Shown here in pieces: positions 45,616 to 56,048 of a DNA stretch of 64,000 nucleotides. Made by a program: the position numbers and the translations under genes. The stretch is taken from contig NZ_JAKCFB010000007.1 in assembly GCF_024198235.1 (NCBI RefSeq), positions 1-64,000 of the forward strand, written 5' to 3'. Origin of the DNA: Myxococcus dinghuensis. Lineage in GTDB: Bacteria; Myxococcota; Myxococcia; Myxococcales; Myxococcaceae. Positions within the stretch are counted from its first letter, which is position 1. Every line of letters begins with the position of its first letter. The notes under the pieces are model-generated. The model had not been told where the DNA came from. It saw nothing but the letters and a program-made list of their open reading frames with translations, and ran no database searches.

Positions 45616-45644
45616 GGACGTGGCGACCTGGAGTCGCCACGTCC
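45616..45644 (+). terminator. Strong hairpin after the H1-like gene
   Basis: A perfect twelve-pair stem (GGACGTGGCGAC with GTCGCCACGTCC) closes a five-base loop, 34 bases past the stop. It is preceded by a smaller stem (CCCACGC with GCGTGGG). Probable terminator. Confidence 0.75.
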
Positions 45645-45742
45645 CGTCATGCAACCAACCACCGCGTGCTCGAGGACACGCAGTGCAGGGGGCACGGTCT
45701 CCCACGGTCGCGGCCCCTCGGGCCCATCATCCGTACCGCCAC

Positions 45743-45762
45743 CCCGTGACAGCCGTCACGGG
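45743..45762 (-). terminator. Hairpin after the small acidic gene
   Basis: CCCGTGAC pairs exactly with GTCACGGG around a four-base loop, 20 bases beyond the stop of the minus-strand gene at 45783. Probable terminator for that gene. Confidence 0.55.
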
Positions 45763-45782
45763 ATGACTGGCAAGGACGGGTC

Positions 45783-46055
45783 CTACCCCTCGGGGGGCTG
45801 GTCCCGGCGAGCGGGGCGGAGCCGCTCTTCCGGCTGGGCCGTGACCTCCGTCTCCTCCGCCTCTTCGTCGCCCCGGCGGAACTCGTGGATCTGGTCCGGG
45901 AGGATGTCCCGGAAGTCCGGCTCCTCCTCCAGTGGGGGCGAGGCCGCGAGGTCCTGGTCGGAGATGTTGATCTCCTCCTCCCCCGTGTCCTGGTTCACGT
46001 GTCGGAGCGAACTGGACTCGCCCACGTCCTCCGTGCCGAGTTTCTTGAAGCGCAT
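45783..46055 (-). CDS. Small acidic hypothetical protein
   Basis: A 90-residue protein with GAGGAG just upstream of the ATG at 46055. It starts MRFKKLGTEDVGESSSLRHV, then is rich in Glu/Asp (GEEEINISDQD, PPLEEEPDFRDILPDQ) with an Arg-containing C-terminal tail. It is likely disordered and I recognise no family. A hairpin follows the stop. Confidence 0.65.
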   Translation of the reverse strand: MRFKKLGTEDVGESSSLRHVNQDTGEEEINISDQDLAASPPLEEEPDFRDILPDQIHEFRRGDEEAEETEVTAQPEERLRPARRDQPPEG

Positions 46056-46166
46056 GGTGTCTCCTCGCGAAAGGGTGGGCTGCCTTGGCTCAACAATGAG
46101 AACCAGCCCGGGCCGCCGCAATTCGCGCCGCCCGCCCGCCTGCCGGGAGACAGAGACGTTCAGGCC

Positions 46167-46814
46167 TCAGGTCTTCGGTGTCCGCGCGCGGCCCGTCGGG
46201 TAGACGGGCTCCACTTCGAGCACGACCATCCCCAGCGCCAGCACGCGGGACAGCGTCTCGCGCACCGTGTACCGCCAGGGAGTCGGACGGCCCTCGTCCG
46301 CCGCCACGCCCCACGCGTCGATTCCCACCGAGTTGGCGATGAACAGCGCCCGTGGCAGGTGGAAGCGCTGGGTGACGAGCAAGGCCTTCCGCGCGCCGAA
46401 GACGCTGTGCGCGCGCAGGCAACTGTCATAGGTGGACAGGCCCGCCTCGTCCCCCAGCACCGCGGCCTCCGGGAGCCCCCGCTCCAGCAGGTAGCGCCGC
46501 ATGGCCCGCGTCTCGTGGTGGAAGGGCTTCACCTCGTCCCCGCTCACCAGGACCGCCTGGACCTTGCCCGTGCGCCACAGGGCCATCGCCATGTCCAGTC
46601 GCTGGGCCAGCACCGGGGAGGGCACCGCGCCGGGCGCCAGCCCCGCGCCGAAGACGAGCGCGATGGGGGCCTCGGGGGCGTCGGCCGGGGGCACGATGCG
46701 CTCCTCGTAGCTCACCCGCACGAGGTACGAGAGGAGGAGCAGGCCCGCCAGGCCCGCGAGCAGGGCCACCAGGACCCTGCGTACCCAGATACCCCTCGCT
46801 CCGCCTGGCTTCAT
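46167..46814 (-). CDS. SanA/YdcF-family membrane-anchored protein
   Basis: A 215-residue protein of the DUF218 family. One N-terminal transmembrane helix lies at about residues 13-31 ([19 protein letters not shown]). The core has [28 protein letters not shown] and [20 protein letters not shown], the order seen in SanA (vancomycin exclusion at high temperature) and YdcF. The family is linked to envelope integrity. An ATG 10 codons upstream (46844) is an alternative start; neither has a strong ribosome site. It follows a response regulator on the same strand by 77 bases. Confidence 0.82.
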   Translation of the reverse strand: MKPGGARGIWVRRVLVALLAGLAGLLLLSYLVRVSYEERIVPPADAPEAPIALVFGAGLAPGAVPSPVLAQRLDMAMALWRTGKVQAVLVSGDEVKPFHHETRAMRRYLLERGLPEAAVLGDEAGLSTYDSCLRAHSVFGARKALLVTQRFHLPRALFIANSVGIDAWGVAADEGRPTPWRYTVRETLSRVLALGMVVLEVEPVYPTGRARTPKT

Positions 46815-46891
46815 GGACCCCGAGAACACCGGTCGAGGGGCCATTGTGTTCCGCACGGAGGCCCTCGCAAAGGACCGATTGGACCACCGCG

Positions 46892-47317
46892 TCAGGGATG
46901 GGCGTCCGCCCGGGCGGCGGCCGTCCCCGCGAGCAGCCTCTGGACGGTCTCCAGCAACTGCCGGGGGTCCACCGGCTTCGGCAGGAGCGCCGCCACCCCC
47001 TGGCTGGCCGCGTACACCGCCCGGTCGCGTGGGTGCATGTCCGTCATGCCCGCCGACAGGATGACGACCGGCACCTGGGCCAGGACCTCGCTGCGGCCCC
47101 GCGCCATCAACACGCGGTGCCCGTCCATGACCGGCAGGGCCATGTCCAGCAGGATGAGCGCCGGCCGGGGAAGGGCCTCCAGGCGCTCCAGCGCCTCGCG
47201 GCCGTCCCTCGCGACCTGGACCGCGTACCCCTGGAGCTCCAGGTAGCCCTGGAGGGCCTCGCGGATGTCCTCGTCGTCCTCGACCACGAGCAGCGGTCTG
47301 TCGGGGGAAGGGGCCAT
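46892..47317 (-). CDS. CheY-like response regulator
   Basis: A 141-residue stand-alone receiver with acidic pocket VVEDDED, phospho-acceptor D58 in [11 protein letters not shown] and the lysine in LLPKPVD. No output domain. It precedes the SanA-like gene on the same strand and is divergent from the ATP synthase gamma gene. The partner kinase is not adjacent. Confidence 0.87.
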   Translation of the reverse strand: MAPSPDRPLLVVEDDEDIREALQGYLELQGYAVQVARDGREALERLEALPRPALILLDMALPVMDGHRVLMARGRSEVLAQVPVVILSAGMTDMHPRDRAVYAASQGVAALLPKPVDPRQLLETVQRLLAGTAAARADAHP

Positions 47318-47432
47318 GCCCTGGAAGGTAAGGCGGACGGCCGACCCCGGAACCCGCCCGCTCCCGTCCGCCTGGCCGCCCAGGCCGGAGGGGAGCCGGC
47401 CCCCGTGTCCGGAAAGCCCCGTCAGGCCCCCG

Positions 47433-47459
47433 TTGACCGGCCCCCGGCCCGCTTATATA
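47433..47459 (+). promoter_or_regulatory. Probable sigma-70 promoter for the ATP synthase genes
   Basis: TTGACC at 47433 is followed by an AT-rich TATATAGG run at 47454. Spacing is 15 bases to TATATA or 17 to TATAGG. It is about 75 bases ahead of the gamma subunit ATG and stands out from its GC-rich surroundings. Confidence 0.55.
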
Positions 47460-47536
47460 GGGGGCCCCGCCGTCAGCCTGCCTCGCTCCCACCTGGGCGC
47501 ACCCGGCCAGCTCGTCTCACAGGAGTCCCCCGTCCC

Positions 47537-48415
<879 letters not shown>

Positions 48416-48439
48416 CGCCGTCGTCGAGCTCCGCCCTCC

Positions 48440-48469
48440 GGGCCCGCCCCCGTTTTCGGGAGCGGGCCC
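48440..48469 (+). terminator. Strong hairpin after atpG
   Basis: An eight-pair stem (GGGCCCGC with GCGGGCCC) and an inner CCCG-TTTT-CGGG stem, separated by a C/A mismatch, with GTCGCGTTT downstream. It is 24 bases past the atpG stop. Likely a terminator or partial terminator that separates atpG from the next genes. Confidence 0.65.
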
Positions 48470-48518
48470 GTCGCGTTTAATGCCTTCCCCGAGCAGGGGT
48501 ATGCGAGAGGAAGGCACC

Positions 48519-49313
48519 ATGAAGCAGCGGCTGTGGCTCGTCCTGGGGTTGATGTGCATCAGTGGCTGCGCCTGTGAGACGGTGGCCAGCGGGCACGGGG
48601 GCATCGGCTTCGACTCGTTCGGCAACGGCACGCTGCGCGAGCCCTACGGCGAAGGGCTCCACGTCCTGCGCCCCGGCAAGTCCCTCATCGTGTACGACCT
48701 GCGCGTCCAGGAGATGAAGGACGAGCTGAACGTGCTCTCCAACAACGGCCTGGACCTGAAGGTGGACTCCAGCGTGCGCTACCGGGTGGACCCCACGCGG
48801 CTCTTCGAGCTGCACACCCAGACGGGCCCCCGCTACGCCGACATCCTCATCGCCCCCATCGTCCGCTCGGAGGCCCGGAAGGTGTTCGGCCGGTACGCGC
48901 CGGAGGAGATCTACTCCACCAAGCGCGAGCAGATCGAAAAGGAGATCTTCGACGAGGTGGGCCGCGCCCTCACCGACAAGCACGTGGTGGTGGAGGCCAT
49001 CCTCGTGCGCGACGTGTCCCTGCCCACCGCCATCCGCGAGGCCATCTCCGACAAGCTGGCGGAGGAGCAGCGCAGCCAGAAGATGCGCTTCACCCTGGAG
49101 AAGGAGCGCCAGGAGGCCGAGCGCAAGCAGATCGAGGCCGAGGGCATCGCCAAGTACCAGGGCATCGTCCGCCAGGGCCTCACCGAGGAGTACCTGCGCT
49201 TCAAGGGCATCGAGGCGACGGAGAAGCTCGCCACCAGCTCCAACGCCAAGACGGTGGTCGTGGGGGGCGGGCAGGGGGGGCTCCCCCTCGTCTACCAGCC
49301 GGACGGCAAGTAG
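48519..49313 (+). CDS. SPFH/prohibitin-like lipoprotein inserted in the ATP synthase cluster
   Basis: A 264-residue protein with a lipoprotein signal ending in lipobox ISGC17, so it should be anchored by Cys17 to the envelope. Residues 35-190 carry an SPFH/Band-7 domain (LHVLRPGKSLIVYDLRVQEM, then LKVDSSVRYRVDPTRLFELH). A helical region follows (EKERQEAERKQIEAEGIAKY). SPFH proteins form ring or sheet assemblies that stabilise membrane complexes. AGGAAGG lies just before the ATG. It is between atpG and atpD, so a role in F1Fo assembly or membrane organisation can be guessed, but not shown. Confidence 0.88.
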   Translation: MKQRLWLVLGLMCISGCACETVASGHGGIGFDSFGNGTLREPYGEGLHVLRPGKSLIVYDLRVQEMKDELNVLSNNGLDLKVDSSVRYRVDPTRLFELHTQTGPRYADILIAPIVRSEARKVFGRYAPEEIYSTKREQIEKEIFDEVGRALTDKHVVVEAILVRDVSLPTAIREAISDKLAEEQRSQKMRFTLEKERQEAERKQIEAEGIAKYQGIVRQGLTEEYLRFKGIEATEKLATSSNAKTVVVGGGQGGLPLVYQPDGK

Positions 49314-49445
49314 CCGGGGGGGCTTGGCGCCGGGGGCGTGGATCCGCTAAGCGGGACTTACGGGTCAGGCCCCCGGGAGGCTTGATTCCAGGGAAGGCCC
49401 CCGGTAAAGGGGCACCGCCCTCATACCCGGGCCGATTTTTGATGA

Positions 49446-50936
<1,491 letters not shown>

Positions 50937-50967
50937 TCTCGTCGGAGCCCCTCCCACCGAGGTGACC

Positions 50968-51531
50968 ATGCGTCGCGCGGCGCTCGCGTTGTTCCTGATG
51001 CTCCTGTCGCTCCCCGCCCACGCGGAGGAGCGCAAGGGGCGAGCCCGGGTCAGCGCCAACGGCCTGTTCAGCGTGCGCATGGTCGACCTGGGCCCGGGCC
51101 AGTGTCGCCTGGAGGTGTCGAAGGAGAGCGGACCCGCCTGGCACCTGGAGCAGTGCCTGGGGACGGTGGACGACATCTACTTCGTCTCCAACGACGGCGA
51201 GCGGGTCTGGGTGCTCTGGCCCCTGGTGGAGAAGGGCAAGGTGAAGGAGGTCCCGGTGAAGAAGGGCAAGAAGAAGCCCAAGGGACCTCCGGGCTGGGCC
51301 CAGGACGTGCTGGTGGCGGCGCAGTACGGACGCGACGGCCAGCGCATCCTGGAGCGACGGCTGACCGACGTGGTCGCCGCGAAGTCCCTCACCGAGGTGC
51401 GCCAGATGACCCACCACCTGAAGTGGCTGGAGGGCACGCTGGGCATCCCCGGGAAGGGGCCGCGGCTGACGGACGCCGGGGTGGTGGAGTTCGAACCGGT
51501 GGGCGGAGAGACCCGCCGGCTCATGTTCTGA
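50968..51531 (+). CDS. Secreted hypothetical protein between atpD and atpC
   Basis: A 187-residue protein from the ATG at 50968 (GAGGTGA upstream). Residues 1-21 form a signal peptide (ALALFLMLLSLPAHA). The mature part has two Cys (GQCRLEVSK, LEQCLGTVD) and a Lys-rich loop (VKKGKKKPKGPPG). No recognised domain. It sits 31 bases after atpD and 30 bases before atpC, so it is co-transcribed with them. The position is stable enough to suggest a role linked to the ATP synthase or to envelope energy coupling, but this is inference. Confidence 0.75.
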   Translation: MRRAALALFLMLLSLPAHAEERKGRARVSANGLFSVRMVDLGPGQCRLEVSKESGPAWHLEQCLGTVDDIYFVSNDGERVWVLWPLVEKGKVKEVPVKKGKKKPKGPPGWAQDVLVAAQYGRDGQRILERRLTDVVAAKSLTEVRQMTHHLKWLEGTLGIPGKGPRLTDAGVVEFEPVGGETRRLMF

Positions 51532-51561
51532 TTCGGTAGCGAGAGTGGTGCGAGGAGCCTC

Positions 51562-51975
51562 ATGGCCAAGCTGACTGTGGAGATTGTCACCCCCGAGAAG
51601 CGCATCCTGTCGGTGCAGGCCGACGAGGCGATTGTTCCCGGAGGCAAGGGCCTGTTCGGCGTGCGCCCGGGGCACACCCCGTTCCTGTCGCTCATGGAGC
51701 CCGGCGCGCTGACGCTGGTGGAGGCGGGCCAGAAGGACGCCTACTTCGTCGCCGGCGGCTTCGTCGAGGTGGCCAACGACAAGGTGCTCGTGCTGGCGGA
51801 CGCCGCCGAGCACGTCTCCGGCATCGACGTGGAGGGCGCGCGCAAGCGCATGGCGGACGCGCAGGAGCGCCTGCGCGGCCTGTCCACCGAGGACGCCCGC
51901 TACGACCTCGAGCAGGCCACGGTGCGCCGCGAGGCGGCCCGTATCGGCGCCGCGAACGTCGGCGCCCGCGGCTGA
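51562..51975 (+). CDS. atpC: ATP synthase F1 epsilon subunit
   Basis: A 137-residue epsilon subunit. It starts AKLTVEIVTPEKRILSVQAD and has the conserved GLFGVRPGHTPFLS near residues 31-44, followed by the two-helix C-terminal region (ARKRMADAQERL) involved in regulating ATP hydrolysis. GAGGAG precedes the ATG by four bases. It is the last ATP synthase gene here and is convergent with an ArsR-type gene. Confidence 0.95.
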   Translation: MAKLTVEIVTPEKRILSVQADEAIVPGGKGLFGVRPGHTPFLSLMEPGALTLVEAGQKDAYFVAGGFVEVANDKVLVLADAAEHVSGIDVEGARKRMADAQERLRGLSTEDARYDLEQATVRREAARIGAANVGARG

Positions 51976-51982
51976 GGTGGCG

Positions 51983-52001
51983 CCTGGCCCTCAGGGCCAG
52001 G
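51983..52001. terminator. Bidirectional hairpin between atpC and the ArsR gene
   Basis: CCTGGCCC pairs exactly with GGGCCAGG around a three-base loop that is the ArsR stop codon on the minus strand. It lies at the meeting point of the two convergent genes. Confidence 0.5.
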
Positions 52002-52668
52002 TCAGCCCCAGCTCCCGGTCGAAGCCCCGCCGGCCCTCGACGGTGAGCCGCACTCCGCGGCCCTCGGGCCGGCGCGCGATCCAGCGCAGCGTGAACAACC
52101 GCTCCGTCAGCGCGGCCCCCAGCGCGCCGCCGACGTGGGCGCGCCGCTCGCTCCAATCCAGACAGCGTCGCGCGAGCGTCCGCCGGCCCTTCGCCAGGCT
52201 TTGCGTGTCCACGCCCAGCCTCGCCACGAAGCGCGTGCCCTCCGGCGTGAGCGCGTAGCCGTCCTCCTCCGCCTCCAGGTAGCCGCGCCGCTCCAGCCCC
52301 TCTGCCAGCGCCACGCCCAGCGTGCCCGCGAGGTGGTCGTAGCACGTGCGCGCGAAGCGCAGCGGCTCCGGCACGCGCACCGGGGAGGCGCGCTGGGGCA
52401 CCAGCACGTTCAGCGCCTCGAGCGCCCGCGCCACGTCCGCGTGGGCCAGCCGGTAGTAGCGGTGCCGGCCCTGGACCTCCACGCGCAGGAGCCCGCCGTC
52501 GAGCAACCGCGCCAGGTGTCCGCTCGCCGTCTGCGGGGAGATGCCGGCCTCGCGCGCCAGCTCGCCCGCCGTGCGCGCGGGGCCCTCCAGCAGGCGCGCC
52601 AGCATGCCCGCGCGCGTGGGGTCTCCGATGAGCGAGGCGATGTGGGCCAGGTCGATGGGATGGGGCAT
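51991..52668 (-). CDS. ArsR-family transcriptional regulator
   Basis: A 225-residue protein from the ATG at 52668. Residues 5-90 form a winged-helix ArsR domain (LIGDPTRAGMLARLLEG, then GISPQTASGHLARLLDGG and YYRLAHADVARALEAL). The remaining residues form an effector region (TPEGTRFVARLGV). The Cys-based metal-binding motif of classical ArsR/SmtB is not seen, so it probably senses something else. A perfect palindrome lies between it and the divergent flavin-reductase-like gene and is its likely operator. Confidence 0.88.
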   Translation of the reverse strand: MPHPIDLAHIASLIGDPTRAGMLARLLEGPARTAGELAREAGISPQTASGHLARLLDGGLLRVEVQGRHRYYRLAHADVARALEALNVLVPQRASPVRVPEPLRFARTCYDHLAGTLGVALAEGLERRGYLEAEEDGYALTPEGTRFVARLGVDTQSLAKGRRTLARRCLDWSERRAHVGGALGAALTERLFTLRWIARRPEGRGVRLTVEGRRGFDRELGLTWP

Positions 52669-52698
52669 GGTGGGCAGCGTGCGTCGCCTCGCGCGGGC

Positions 52699-52722
52699 AT
52701 GTTTCGGCGCGGGCCGAAACAT
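52699..52722. promoter_or_regulatory. Perfect palindrome, probable ArsR operator
   Basis: ATGTTTCGGC and its exact complement GCCGAAACAT are separated by four bases (GCGG). It lies 31 bases upstream of the ArsR gene start and 32 bases upstream of the flavin-reductase-like gene start. A typical divergent operator layout for autoregulation. Confidence 0.75.
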
Positions 52723-52753
52723 CCCAGGCGCCACCCGCGTAGGGAAGTGGCCC

Positions 52754-53383
52754 ATGAGCCAGCCGCCGAGCCACCGCGTGATTGCCCCCCGCATCCTCTA
52801 CTTCGGCACCCCCGTGGTGCTGCTGAGCACGTTGAACGAGGACGGCACCCCCAACCTGTCGCCGCTGTCCTCCGCGTGGGCGCTGGATGACCGCGTCGTC
52901 CTCGGCCTGGGGCGGATGGGGCAGGGGTTCGCCAACCTGGCGCGCACGCGCGAGGCCGTGGTGAACCTGCCCTCCGCGGAGCTGTGGCCCCAGGTGGAGC
53001 GACTGGCGCCCACCACCGGCCGCTTCCCGGTGCCCGAGTCGAAGCGCGCCATGGGCTACGTCCACGAGCCTCGCAAGTTCGAGCGCGCGGGCCTCACGCC
53101 AGGACGCTCGGACACCGTCGCGCCGCCTCGCGTCCTCGAGTGTCCATTGCAACTGGAGGGCGTCTTGATGGGCGTGCACGAGGGCACCCCCATCCCGGGC
53201 GGCTCCGCGCCCCCGTTCGCCATCGCCGAGCTGCGCGTCACCCGCGTCCACGCGCACGACGACGTCACCGTGCCCGGCACCCACCACGTGGACGCACGGC
53301 GCTGGCGACCGCTGCTCTACGTGTTCCGCCACTACGCCGGCACCGGCCCCAGCCTGGGGCGCAACTTTCGCGCGGAGACGTGA
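52754..53383 (+). CDS. Flavin-reductase-like FMN-binding protein
   Basis: A 209-residue protein of the flavin reductase/DIM6-NTAB fold: ILYFGTPVVLLSTLNEDGTP, then NLSPLSSAWALDDRVVLGLG and TREAVVNLPSAELWPQ. Such proteins bind FMN and often serve as partners of oxygenases or as NAD(P)H:flavin reductases. It is divergent from the ArsR gene over a perfect palindrome and is probably the gene that regulator controls. Inducer unknown. Confidence 0.88.
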   Translation: MSQPPSHRVIAPRILYFGTPVVLLSTLNEDGTPNLSPLSSAWALDDRVVLGLGRMGQGFANLARTREAVVNLPSAELWPQVERLAPTTGRFPVPESKRAMGYVHEPRKFERAGLTPGRSDTVAPPRVLECPLQLEGVLMGVHEGTPIPGGSAPPFAIAELRVTRVHAHDDVTVPGTHHVDARRWRPLLYVFRHYAGTGPSLGRNFRAET

Positions 53384-53471
53384 CGCGGACGCACGTCTTG
53401 CCGGACGCGCCCAGCGCGCCTCCTCCGGGGGATTCCGCCGCCTTGTCCGACGCGTTTGACGCTAGTCTCTA

Positions 53472-53496
53472 AAAGATGCATTTGAAATGCATCTTT
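53472..53496 (+). promoter_or_regulatory. NsrR operator (nitric-oxide-responsive)
   Basis: AAAGATGCATTT and its exact complement AAATGCATCTTT are separated by a single G, 32 bases before the globin ATG. The form matches the NsrR consensus as I recall it (AAGATG-YATTT-N-AAAT-RCATCTT). An nsrR gene lies in the operon it controls. Confidence 0.9.
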
Positions 53497-53528
53497 ATCC
53501 CCGGCCCTGGCCGGGAGGAGCGGACGCG

Positions 53529-53912
53529 ATGAGCACGTCAGCGGTGGAGAAGAGCGTTTACGAGCAGATTGGCGGCGAGCCGGCGATGGCGGCGGCGGTG
53601 GAGGTCTTCTACCGGAGGGTCCTGGAGGACGGGCGCATCAGCCACTTCTTCGAGGACGTGGACATGGAGCGCCAGGCCGCCAGGCAGAAGGCGTTCCTCA
53701 CCATGGTGACGGGCGGCCCCGCGAACTACTCGGGCAGGGACATGCGGGCGGGCCATGCGCACCTGGTCCGCCAGGGCCTGAACGACACGCACTTCGACGC
53801 CGTCGCCGGGCACCTGAAGGCGACGCTGGAGGAGCTGGGCGTGCCCGCGGCGCTGGTGGCGCGCGTGTTGTCCATCGCGGAGAGCGCCCGCGCGGACGTG
53901 CTGAACCGCTGA
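53529..53912 (+). CDS. Group I truncated hemoglobin (2/2 globin)
   Basis: A 127-residue truncated globin. The B helix has FYRRVLEDGR, and the probable proximal heme ligand is H76 in MRAGHAHLV, with GGP and YSGRD before it as in group I proteins. It should bind O2 and NO and act as NO dioxygenase with a reductase. GGAGG precedes the ATG. An NsrR-type operator precedes it and a 2Fe-2S/FAD/NAD reductase gene follows 26 bases later, together a split counterpart of flavohemoglobin. Confidence 0.93.
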   Translation: MSTSAVEKSVYEQIGGEPAMAAAVEVFYRRVLEDGRISHFFEDVDMERQAARQKAFLTMVTGGPANYSGRDMRAGHAHLVRQGLNDTHFDAVAGHLKATLEELGVPAALVARVLSIAESARADVLNR

Positions 53913-53938
53913 GGACCCATCGTCTCGGGAGGCACGCC

Positions 53939-54928
53939 ATGGCCAGGGTGAGGCACGAGTCGAGGTGGTATCCGCTGGAGCCCGAGGAGAGCGTGCTGGA
54001 CGGGCTCCTGCGGCAGGGCGTGGTCGTGCCGCACGCGTGCCGCGCCGGGGCGTGCCAGTCGTGCCTGATGCGCGCGGTGTCCGGTGACGTGCCGGAGGCC
54101 GCGCGCGCGGGCCTCAAGGACACGCTGCGGGCGCAGGGCTACTTCCTCGCCTGCGCCTGCAGGCCCGCGCCGGGGAGCGAGCTGGAGGTCGCGGGCGCGG
54201 AGGGCCTGCGCCTGCGGGCCCGCGTCGTCTCGCTGGAGCCGCTGTCGCCCTCGGTCCTGTGCGTGCGGCTCGCCACGGACACACCGCTGGACTACCGCGC
54301 GGGGCAGTACGTGTCGCTGGTGCGCGGGGACGGGCTGGCGCGCAGCTACTCGCTGGCGAGCCTGCCCCGCGAGGGCGTGCTGGAGCTCCACGTGCGCCTG
54401 GTGCCCGGCGGGGTGATGAGCGGCTGGCTCTCGCGCGAGGCCCGCGTGGGGGACGTGCTCCACGTCCAGGGCCCCGCGGGCAACTGCTTCTACGTGACGG
54501 GCCGCCCCGAGCAGCCGCTGCTCCTCGCGGGCACGGGCACGGGGCTCGCGCCGCTGTACGGCATCGCCCGCGACGCGCTGGAGGCGGGGCACACCGGGCC
54601 GGTGTGGCTCTTCCACGGCGCGCGGACACCGGAGGGGCTGTACCTGGGGGACGCGCTGCGGGCGCTGGCCGGGCGCCACCCCGCATTCCACTACCGTCCG
54701 TGCGTGCTGACGGGCGGCTCCCGGGACGTGGCCGAGGGCGCGCTCGCCGTGCTCCTCCGCGCGGAGTGTCCCCGGGTGGCGGGCTACCGGGCGTGGCTCT
54801 GCGGCGATTCGGGATTGGTGTTATCCCTGCGCAAGAAGCTCTTCCTCGCGGGGCTCTCGCTGAAGGACCTCCACGCGGACGTCTTCCTGCCGAGCGCTCC
54901 CCGGGCGGAGGCCGCTGGAGCCCGCTGA
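53939..54928 (+). CDS. Ferredoxin-NAD(P) reductase of the NO-detoxification operon
   Basis: A 329-residue protein. Residues 1-80 are a plant-type 2Fe-2S domain with C34, C39, C42 and C72 or C74. Residues 90-200 are the FAD-binding barrel (RSYSLASLPREG) and 200-315 the NAD(P) domain (GTGTGLAPLYGIARDALE, then AWLCGDSG). It would carry electrons from NAD(P)H through FAD and the cluster to the globin encoded before it, recycling ferric heme after NO oxidation. It shares this operon with nsrR, which starts two bases after its stop. Confidence 0.92.
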   Translation: MARVRHESRWYPLEPEESVLDGLLRQGVVVPHACRAGACQSCLMRAVSGDVPEAARAGLKDTLRAQGYFLACACRPAPGSELEVAGAEGLRLRARVVSLEPLSPSVLCVRLATDTPLDYRAGQYVSLVRGDGLARSYSLASLPREGVLELHVRLVPGGVMSGWLSREARVGDVLHVQGPAGNCFYVTGRPEQPLLLAGTGTGLAPLYGIARDALEAGHTGPVWLFHGARTPEGLYLGDALRALAGRHPAFHYRPCVLTGGSRDVAEGALAVLLRAECPRVAGYRAWLCGDSGLVLSLRKKLFLAGLSLKDLHADVFLPSAPRAEAAGAR

Positions 54929-54930
54929 CC

Positions 54931-55374
54931 GTGCACCTCACCCTCCACGCCGACTACTCGCTGCGCGTCCTGCTCTACCTCGCCGCCCGCCCGGACCGGC
55001 TGGCCTCCACGCAGGAGCTGGCGGACGCCTACGGCATCTCCAAGCACCACCTGGTGCGCGTGGTGCAGACGCTGGCGGGCGAGGGCTTCGTGGAGGTGAA
55101 GCCCGGCCGCGCGGGCGGCGTGACGCTGGCGCGCGCGCCCGCGGACATCGCCGTGGGCCGCGTGCTGCGCGCGGCCGAGCCGGACTTCGACCTGGTGGAG
55201 TGCTTCGACCGCGAGCGCAACACCTGCCCCATCTCGCCGGCGTGTGGCCTCAAGGGCGTGCTGCGCGAGGCGCGCGAGGCCTTCCTCGCCGTGCTGGACC
55301 GCTACACGCTCGCGGACCTCGTGGGCCGCTCGCGCAAGGACCTGGCGGACCTCTTCCTCCCGGTGGCCTCGTGA
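54931..55374 (+). CDS. nsrR: NsrR, nitric-oxide-sensing Rrf2 regulator
   Basis: A 147-residue Rrf2-family protein with GTG start two bases after the reductase stop. The winged helix includes ISKHHLVRVVQTLAGEGFVE. C91, C99 and C105 (EC91-F, NTC99-P, AC105-G) match the 4Fe-4S-ligand spacing of NsrR, and D8 is in the position of the fourth ligand reported for Streptomyces NsrR. NO would nitrosylate the cluster and release DNA. The operator at 53472 makes this an autoregulated operon. The stop overlaps the next gene (GTGA). Confidence 0.94.
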   Translation: MHLTLHADYSLRVLLYLAARPDRLASTQELADAYGISKHHLVRVVQTLAGEGFVEVKPGRAGGVTLARAPADIAVGRVLRAAEPDFDLVECFDRERNTCPISPACGLKGVLREAREAFLAVLDRYTLADLVGRSRKDLADLFLPVAS

Positions 55375-55634
55375 CGGCCCCCGTCCCGCTCCAGCTCTTC
55401 CACCGCATCGCCGACCGGCCCTCCGCCCAGGCGCGCCTGTACGTCGTCGACCACGCGCTGGAGGACCGCGTCGTGTTCCGCAACGTCGCGTTCGAGGAGG
55501 CCGAGCGGGACTGGCGGCGGCTCGGCGGCCACACCACGCCCGCGCTGTGGGACGGCGCCCGCCTGCACCAGGGCGCCCAGGCGGTGGTGGCGCGGCTCCA
55601 GGCCGTCGTCAACCTGGGACGCGACGACACCTGA
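55371..55634 (+). CDS. Small protein of thioredoxin/GST-like fold lacking the catalytic cysteines
   Basis: An 87-residue protein with GTG start overlapping the nsrR stop. The pattern LQLFHRIADRPSAQARLYVV, then FRNVAFEEAERDWRRLGGHT and PALWDG fits the N-terminal strand-helix-strand half of a glutaredoxin or glutathione-transferase domain. There is no Cys where the active site would be. It may be a non-catalytic partner or a Ser/other-type GST-like domain. As the fourth gene of the NsrR operon it is likely part of the NO response. I do not recognise a named family. Confidence 0.6.
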   Translation: MTAPVPLQLFHRIADRPSAQARLYVVDHALEDRVVFRNVAFEEAERDWRRLGGHTTPALWDGARLHQGAQAVVARLQAVVNLGRDDT

Positions 55635-56048
55635 CGCGTGACGGCGCGTGTGCCGACTCCCGCGTGTCGCTGCCACCTGTGCGTTCCTCGTGCGCCATGC
55701 GCTCCGTGTGAGTCGGCGCGCGCAAGCTTCCGGAGTTGGACACGCGTGCAGGTGCGCGAATGATCGCCGGCGCTGGCGCTTGCCGGGCGCGTGCTGGTTG
55801 CGATAGTCAGCCCGCCCCGCCTTCGCGGCGAGGGCTTCCGCACGAGGCAAGGAGGGTGGACGGTGAAGACGGCGTGCGTCCTGGTGTATGCAGCGGGAAC
55901 GGTCCGCTCGCGAAACGCGGGTGGGCTCGTGTCGCGCGAGTCAAGCCCCCCGGCTGCCCATTTCGTCCCGGTCCGTGCGTGTTTCACGCGAATCACGCGC
56001 TTCTCCCTGTCCGTCCAGCCCTGAGCCTCGGTTAATCTCCGCGAACCC
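55635..56048. other. 414-base gap after the NsrR operon
   Basis: Short frames on both strands but none with a ribosome site or domain. It should include the promoter of the next gene (56049). I cannot point to a specific motif. Confidence 0.3.

Noticed and set aside
53472..53496. Possible transcription terminator at the NsrR palindrome
   Set aside because: The exact 12-1-12 symmetry with AT-rich arms, position just before the globin gene and nsrR in the same operon fit an operator better than a hairpin terminator.
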